Origin: Spirabiliibacterium mucosae
Lineage (GTDB): Bacteria; Pseudomonadota; Gammaproteobacteria; Enterobacterales; Pasteurellaceae
Assembly (NCBI RefSeq): GCF_014884965.1
Contig: NZ_JABTBO010000006.1
Coordinates: 38,851-102,850, forward strand
DNA length: 64,000 bases
Direction of reading: 5' to 3'
Under the pieces are notes generated by a model, which was not told the origin of the DNA, made no database searches, and saw only the letters and a list, made by a program, of their open reading frames with translations. The position numbers and the translations under genes are program-made. How positions within the stretch are numbered: the first letter of the stretch is position 1; each line of letters opens with the position of its first letter. Positions 58,848-64,000 of this stretch are shown here, one piece after another.

Positions 58848-59723
58848 ATGGCATTTTTATTGATTGCCATTGCTTGCAGCGTGGCGGTGTCGGTCTTTTT
58901 AAAACTCGCTCGGCGCAACAACATTGATATCCGCCAGGCGATTGCGTTTAATTACTTGACCGCACTTTTGCTCACCTTTTGGCTGCTCAAGCCTGATCTC
59001 AGCGCCGAGCATGTGCAAGCAGCCATGAACCAAGGCGCGGGCGTGTTGCTGCTGGCTTTGGGCATTTTGCTGCCAAGCGTGTTTTTGGTGCTGTTTCGCG
59101 CCGTTGAGCGCGCCGGCATTGTACGCACCGATGCCGCGCAACGATTGTCGTTATTTTTGCCGATCATCGCCGCCTTCACGCTTTTTGGTGAGCCACTGGC
59201 GGCCACGCGCGTGTTCAGCGTCGCGCTGGCGTTTATTGCGCTGCTTTGCCTGCTCAAGCGCCCTGGGCCATCGTCCAAAAGTCAAAGTGCGGTCATCTTG
59301 CTTATTGTGTGGCTGGGCTTTGGCGTGATTGATATTCTGCTTAAACAAGTTTCCAAACTTGGCAGCGCCTTGCCGCTGACATTATTTGCGATTTTCGCCA
59401 TCGCCGCGTGCGTGATGTTTGCCTATCTGCAAGGCCGCCAGCTGCTCACGGGCATGCGCTGGCAGGGCAAAAGTATGCTTTCAGGCCTGCTGCTTGGCGG
59501 CTTGAATTTTATGAACATCTATTTCTACCTGCTTGCTCACCGCACGTTTAGCCAAAACCCAACGCTGGTGTTTGCTGGCATGAACGTAGGTGTGATTTGC
59601 CTGGGCAGCTTGATTGGCTTGTGGCTGTTTAAAGAAAAAATGTCGCGCATCAATTTTGCTGGCATCGGCATTGGGATTGTGGCGATTTTGTGCTTATTTT
59701 ATCTTGACTCATGGGTGGCGTGA
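58848..59723 (+). CDS. EamA/DMT-family transporter
   Basis: A 291-residue inner-membrane protein with about ten hydrophobic segments in two similar halves, the layout of EamA-type drug/metabolite transporters. The first half begins MAFLLIAIACSVAVSVFLKL, and the second starts near residue 148 (SAVILLIVWLGFGVIDILL), where an uptake signal encodes SAV. The substrate is unknown. It sits three bases after mukB and overlaps sbcB by one base (TGATG), so it is likely in the same transcript. Confidence 0.85.
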   Translation: MAFLLIAIACSVAVSVFLKLARRNNIDIRQAIAFNYLTALLLTFWLLKPDLSAEHVQAAMNQGAGVLLLALGILLPSVFLVLFRAVERAGIVRTDAAQRLSLFLPIIAAFTLFGEPLAATRVFSVALAFIALLCLLKRPGPSSKSQSAVILLIVWLGFGVIDILLKQVSKLGSALPLTLFAIFAIAACVMFAYLQGRQLLTGMRWQGKSMLSGLLLGGLNFMNIYFYLLAHRTFSQNPTLVFAGMNVGVICLGSLIGLWLFKEKMSRINFAGIGIGIVAILCLFYLDSWVA

Positions 59724-61147
59724 TGGCGCAACAAACGTTCTTTTTCTATGATTATGAAAGCTTTGGCGTTGACCCCGCGCGCGATCGCCCTGCGCAGTTT
59801 GCTGGCATCCGCACCGATTGGGATCTCAACATCATCGGCGAGCCGGTGATGATCTACTGCAAGCAAACCAATGATTACCTGCCGCAGCCTGAAGCCGTGC
59901 TGGTTACAGGCATCACGCCGCAACAATGCAACCAAGCTGGCCTCGACGAACCGCACTTTGCCAAAGTAATTCTCGACGAATTCAGCCAGCCCAACACCTG
60001 CGTGGTGGGCTACAACAACATTCGTTTCGACGATGAAATGACGCGCTACACCTTTTTCCGCAATTTTATCGACCCGTATGAATACAGCTGGCAAAACGGC
60101 AACTCCCGCTGGGATTTGCTCGATCTTGTGCGCGCCTGCCATGCGCTGCGCCCCGAGGGCATCAACTGGGTTTATGACGACAACGGCCTGCCGAGCTTTC
60201 GCCTTGAACTGCTGACCAAAGCCAACGGCATTGCCCATGAAAACGCCCACGATGCGATGGCTGATGTGTACGCCACCATTGCCATCGCCAAGCTGATTAA
60301 AACGCGCCAGCCGCGCTTGTTTGACTTCTTCCTCAATTTGCGCAGCAAAAGTGCGGTCAACAAGTTGATTGATTTGAAATCCATGACGCCACTGGTGCAC
60401 GTTTCTGGCATGTTTGGCGCGGCGCGCAATAATATCAGCATCATCGCGCCACTGGCATTCGATCTGCAAAATCAAAATAGAGTTATCTGCTGTGATTTAA
60501 CTGCCGATATTGACGATCTCTTATGCCTTGATGCCGACACGCTGCGCGAGCGGCTTTACACCCCAAAAGCGGAGCTCGAGGCCCAAGGCATCACTGCCGT
60601 GCCACTGAAAGGGGTCCACATCAATAAATGCCCGATTTTAGCGCCACTGAACACAGTGCGACCTGAAACGGCCGAGCGTTTGGCTCTTGACCGCGACGCC
60701 TGCCTGGCGAATTGGCAAAAATTGCGCCAAAGCAGTGACATTCGCGACAAAGTCGCCGATATCTTTAATGATGAGCGCAGCTTTGAGCCCGATTTCAATG
60801 TGGAAACCGCACTTTATGCTGGCTTTTATAATGACAACGACAAAAACAACCTTGCCATCTTGCGCGAGCTTGCCCCTGAGCAGCTGGCCAACCACAACCT
60901 GACTTTTACCGACCCGCGCATCCCAGAGCTGCTGTTTCACTACCGCGCCCGGCACTTTCACGCCAGCCTCAACCGCGGCGAACAACTCAAATGGCAAAAA
61001 TACCGCCAACAAAAACTCGCCCACGGCATCGATGACTACGCCCAACGTTTGGAGTATTTAATCACCCAACACGCCAACGACCCCGAAAAATCCCAGCTCC
61101 TGCAACACGTCCTCGCCCACGTCCAAAGCGTCACACGGGATATTTAA
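59723..61147 (+). CDS. sbcB: Exodeoxyribonuclease I
   Basis: A 474-residue 3'-to-5' single-strand DNA exonuclease involved in recombination and mismatch repair. The DEDDh exonuclease domain starts with FFYDYESFGVDPARDRPAQF (the acidic pair) and includes VVGYNNIRFDDEMTR near 98 and NAHDAMADVYATIAIAKL near 177. SH3-like and helical C-terminal domains complete it. Length matches E. coli SbcB (475). ATG 59723 overlaps the EamA stop; an earlier in-frame ATG at 59711 is rejected on family grounds. Confidence 0.96.
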   Translation: MAQQTFFFYDYESFGVDPARDRPAQFAGIRTDWDLNIIGEPVMIYCKQTNDYLPQPEAVLVTGITPQQCNQAGLDEPHFAKVILDEFSQPNTCVVGYNNIRFDDEMTRYTFFRNFIDPYEYSWQNGNSRWDLLDLVRACHALRPEGINWVYDDNGLPSFRLELLTKANGIAHENAHDAMADVYATIAIAKLIKTRQPRLFDFFLNLRSKSAVNKLIDLKSMTPLVHVSGMFGAARNNISIIAPLAFDLQNQNRVICCDLTADIDDLLCLDADTLRERLYTPKAELEAQGITAVPLKGVHINKCPILAPLNTVRPETAERLALDRDACLANWQKLRQSSDIRDKVADIFNDERSFEPDFNVETALYAGFYNDNDKNNLAILRELAPEQLANHNLTFTDPRIPELLFHYRARHFHASLNRGEQLKWQKYRQQKLAHGIDDYAQRLEYLITQHANDPEKSQLLQHVLAHVQSVTRDI

Positions 61148-61165
61148 TCAAACGCAAAAGCGAAG

Positions 61166-61171
61166 TATAAT
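61166..61171 (+). promoter_or_regulatory. Candidate -10 element upstream of hsdR
   Basis: TATAAT lies 36 bases before the hsdR start, in the gap after sbcB. The -35 position is not convincing. Confidence 0.4.
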
Positions 61172-61207
61172 AAACAGCAACTTCCGATAATATAGGGTTA
61201 TGGGAAT

Positions 61208-63560
61208 ATGGGTGACGACTTAAAACAAAAATTGAGCGAAGAAGATATCAAGTTACGTTATATCACGCCGGCACTTGATAATAGTGGTTGGAAGAGAGAG
61301 CATATCCGAATGGAATATGCTTTTACTGATGGTACTATTCTTCTCAATGGGAAAAAGCCGACTAGAAAAGCTCAAAAACGGGCAGATTATCTGCTTTATT
61401 ACAAAACGTTAAGCACTAATCAGCCAATTGCTATCGTTGAGGCAAAAGATAATAACCATGGTGTGTCAGACGGCCTACAACAAGCTATAGCTTATGCTAA
61501 AATTTTAGATATTCCATTCGCTTATTCATCCAATGGTGATGCTTTTGTTGAATACGATATGACCACGGGCATTGAAAGTATAATTTCTCTTAATGACTTC
61601 CCATCCCCTGAAACACTATGGCGTCGTTTCACTCACGCAAAGCAGATTACACCTGAAGTTGAGCGAATCATTTCAACGCCCTATGCGTTTAAACAAGGTG
61701 ATTTTACACCGCGATATTACCAGTCCATCGCGATAAATAGAACGCTTGAAGCAATTGCTAAAGGACAAAATAGACTATTACTTGTGATGGCAACAGGTAC
61801 GGGTAAAACCTATACTGCATTTCAAATTATTCATCGCTTGAAATCATCAGGCTTAAAGAAAAAGGTGTTGTTTTTAGCGGATAGGAATATCTTGCTAGAT
61901 CAAACAATGATACAAGATTTTAAGCCTTTTGAACGAATAATGACAAAGGTAAAAACAAGAATTTAGATCCAGCCTATGAGGTCTATCTTGCCCTCTATCA
62001 ACAGTTGGCTGGAGAGGATGAGGAAGAACCATTTAGACAACTACAACCACAATTTTTTGATCTTATTATTGTTGATGAATGCCATAGAGGGAGTGCTCGG
62101 GAAGATTCTCGTTGGCGCAAGGTGTTAGAATATTTCTCTTCAGCAACCCAAATTGGTCTTACAGCAACACCGAAAGCAGATGAAACGGCTAACACATTTG
62201 ATTATTTTGGTGAACCAATTTATACCTATTCTCTTAAGCAAGGAATTGAAGATGGCTTTCTTGCTCCGTATAAGGTCATTCGATCGCTCATTAATGTTGA
62301 TGACCATTGGCGACCATCACGAGGTTTACTAGATGATGAAGGCAACGAAATAGAAGATAGAGAATATAATGAGAGAGATTATGATAAAAATATTGTCCTT
62401 CAAGACCGCACTTTGCGTGTGGCCAAGCGAATCACTCAATGGTTGAAAGATAATGGGAGAATGTCTAAAGCAATTGTTTTTTGTGTTGGACAAAACCATG
62501 CAGAGCGGATGCGCACCCTTTTAGGAAATCTAAATGCGGATATGAAGCAGAAAGACAGCCGTTATATTATGCGCATAACAGGTGATGATGCAGAGGGTAA
62601 AAAGCAATTAGAGTATTTTATTAATGAGCATGAGCCATATCCTGTTGTTGCAACCACATCTCAATTGTTAAGTACAGGTGTTGATTGCAAGACAGTTAAA
62701 CTCATTGTTTTAGATAAAACATTGGATCAATAACAGAGTTTAAACAGATTATTGGGCGTGGAACACGATTAAAAACAGAGCATGGAAAATGGTTTTTCAC
62801 TATTATGGATTTCAGGGGAAATTGTCGTTTGTTTGCTGATCCTCGATTTGATGGTGATCCACTTGATGTGATTGATGAGAAGCCATCAGGAGAGCCAAAT
62901 ACATCATTTGATGATTCTTCAGTGTTTGAACCAGTTCCAGATTATAATCCGACGACAGATGAAGAGGATTATGATAATAATAAAGGTGCACCCGTAGTTG
63001 GGGTGGGCAAGGTTCAAGTAGATATTATTCATGAACGGGTTCAAATTTTGGATCCTACAGGACGATTAATTACAGAAAGTATTAAAGATTATACAAAAAA
63101 AACATTACTAAGTAATTACGCTTCGCTGGATGATTTTTTGCAAAATTGGACAAATGCAGCGAAGAGGCAGGCAATCATTGACATTCTAAATGAATCAGGC
63201 GTTGGGCTTGATATACTCAAGGAACATGTAAAAAATCCAAATCTTGATGACTTTGATTTGTTGTGCCATATCGCATTTGACAAAAAACCATTAACCCGCA
63301 AGGAAAGGGCAGAGAATATTAAGAAAACAGATTATCTAAACCATTATGAAGGTTTAGCGAGAGATGTGTTGTCCAAATTGATTGATTTTTATGCGGACAG
63401 AGGTGTTGAAGTAATTGAAAATCCAAAAGTGTTACAAATTTCACCATTTAATAAAATGGGAGATAGCGAAATTATCTCTGCCTTTGGTGGTATGAGTGGC
63501 TTTACAACCGCACTTTATGAATTACGACAAAATATTTATTCTAACCAATATATAAGATAA
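61208..63560 (+). CDS. hsdR: Type I restriction enzyme subunit HsdR, broken by two apparent one-base deletions
   Basis: Motor and nuclease subunit of a type I restriction-modification system. Three pieces in different frames read as one protein of about 784 residues if one A is added to each of the runs 61951-61955 and 62716-62719. The nuclease domain has RADYLLYYKT and IAIVEAKDNNHG (PD-ExK type). The helicase motor has Walker A MATGTGKTYTA, DECH in IIVDECHRGSAR, and GLTATPKADETANTF. Motif VI QIIGRGTRLKTEHGKW falls in the frame restored by the second repair. The C-terminal part binds HsdM. Strongly AT-rich composition differs from sbcB and indicates horizontal acquisition. A truly inactive hsdR cannot be excluded. 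Confidence 0.88.
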
Positions 63561-63563
63561 TGT

Positions 63564-64000
63564 ATGAGCCTAAATAACTTTGTAAAATCACTGCAAGATA
63601 AAATGCGTAACGACGCTGGTGTGAATGGTGATGCCCAACGTATCGAGCAAATGGTGTGGCTACTTTTCCTCAAAGTTTATGACGCCAAAGAAGCACAGTG
63701 GGAACTTTATGATGAAAATTATCAATCTATCATTCCTGAACACTTACGTTGGCGAAATTGGGCTGTAGATAATAAAGATGGCGATGCTTTAACGGGAGAT
63801 GATTTACTCGACTTTGTAAACAATGAATTATTTCCTACTTTGAAATCACTTGATATCAACGAAAATACACCTACTCGTCAAAGTATAGTCAAATTTGTGT
63901 TTGAAGATAACAATAATTACATGAAAGATGGTGTGCTTTTGCGTCAAGTGATTAATATCATTGATGAAATTGATTTCAAAAGCTATAAAGAGCGACATGC
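63564..64000 (+). CDS. hsdM: Type I restriction-modification methyltransferase subunit HsdM (N-terminal part)
   Basis: From ATG 63564 the frame stays open to the window edge (about 145 residues). MSLNNFVKSLQDKMRNDAG and RIEQMVWLLFLKVYDAKEAQ form the helical HsdM N-terminal domain that contacts HsdS. The catalytic NPPF motif lies beyond the window. It begins three bases after hsdR. An hsdS specificity gene is expected further right. Confidence 0.9.
   Translation, partial: MSLNNFVKSLQDKMRNDAGVNGDAQRIEQMVWLLFLKVYDAKEAQWELYDENYQSIIPEHLRWRNWAVDNKDGDALTGDDLLDFVNNELFPTLKSLDINENTPTRQSIVKFVFEDNNNYMKDGVLLRQVINIIDEIDFKSYKERH

Noticed and set aside
61930..62750. Programmed frameshifting or a multi-subunit split of hsdR
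   Set aside because: The breaks fall in ordinary short A runs like those in unrelated genes of this window, without slippery heptamers or downstream structures, so sequence error is simpler.

Overview
This window comes from a gammaproteobacterium of the family Pasteurellaceae. The nine-base Haemophilus-type DNA uptake signal AAGTGCGGT (complement ACCGCACTT) occurs dozens of times on both strands, within genes and between them. The gene set and local order match that family and its enteric relatives: yoaA-tsaB-slp/yeaY-fadD-rnd, lrp-ftsK-lolA-rarA, artPIQM-gmhA, map-glnD and mukFEB-sbcB. By eye the core genes are near 50 % G+C, which is high for Pasteurellaceae. Three stretches are clearly AT-richer: the antitoxin/toxin pair near 19-20 kb, an orphan gene near 28.3-29.0 kb, and a type I restriction system from 61.2 kb to the right edge.

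Layout. 0-1.7 kb: phosphate permease (cut by the left edge) and its DUF47/PhoU-like partner, leftward. 1.8-10.4 kb: CYTH triphosphatase, radA, yoaA, tsaB, slp-like lipoprotein, fadD and rnd, rightward. 10.4-12.4 kb: mnmC, leftward. 12.6-19.1 kb: fabB (with a FabR-like operator), lrp, ftsK, lolA and rarA. 19.2-20.1 kb: zeta-type toxin with a candidate antitoxin. 20.1-26.1 kb: lysC with a lysine riboswitch, divergent metE/metR with a MetJ-like box, and a fructosamine-kinase family gene. 26.2-30.3 kb: thrS with a tRNA-mimicking leader, the orphan gene, and infC-rpmI-rplT. 30.4-32.3 kb: lemA and two TPM-domain genes. 32.3-41.6 kb, leftward: art arginine transporter, gmhA, mfd, sdaA, yacL-like, erpA. 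41.7-45.1 kb: map and glnD. 45.1-50.9 kb: cardiolipin synthase, RluA-type pseudouridine synthase, ypfJ-like metallopeptidase, ABC exporter, ttcA. 51.0-61.1 kb: polysaccharide deacetylase, mukF-mukE-mukB condensin, EamA transporter, sbcB. 61.2-64.0 kb: hsdR and the start of hsdM.

The most consistent oddity is technical. In thrS, infC (twice), lemA, cls (twice), hsdR (twice) and probably the orphan gene, the reading frame breaks at a short A or T run, and restoring one base there rebuilds a normal protein. Several of these genes are essential, so the breaks are most likely homopolymer errors in the assembly rather than real lesions.

The most informative regulatory structures are the thrS leader, whose two hairpins display threonine anticodons (UGU and CGU); the lysine riboswitch of lysC; the FabR-like operator of fabB; the MetJ-like box between metE and metR; and the AUU start of infC. 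I found no RNA genes, insertion sequences, CRISPR arrays or prophage genes. No convincing undescribed system was found; the least explained items are the orphan membrane-anchored protein between thrS and infC and the 95-residue partner of the zeta-like kinase.
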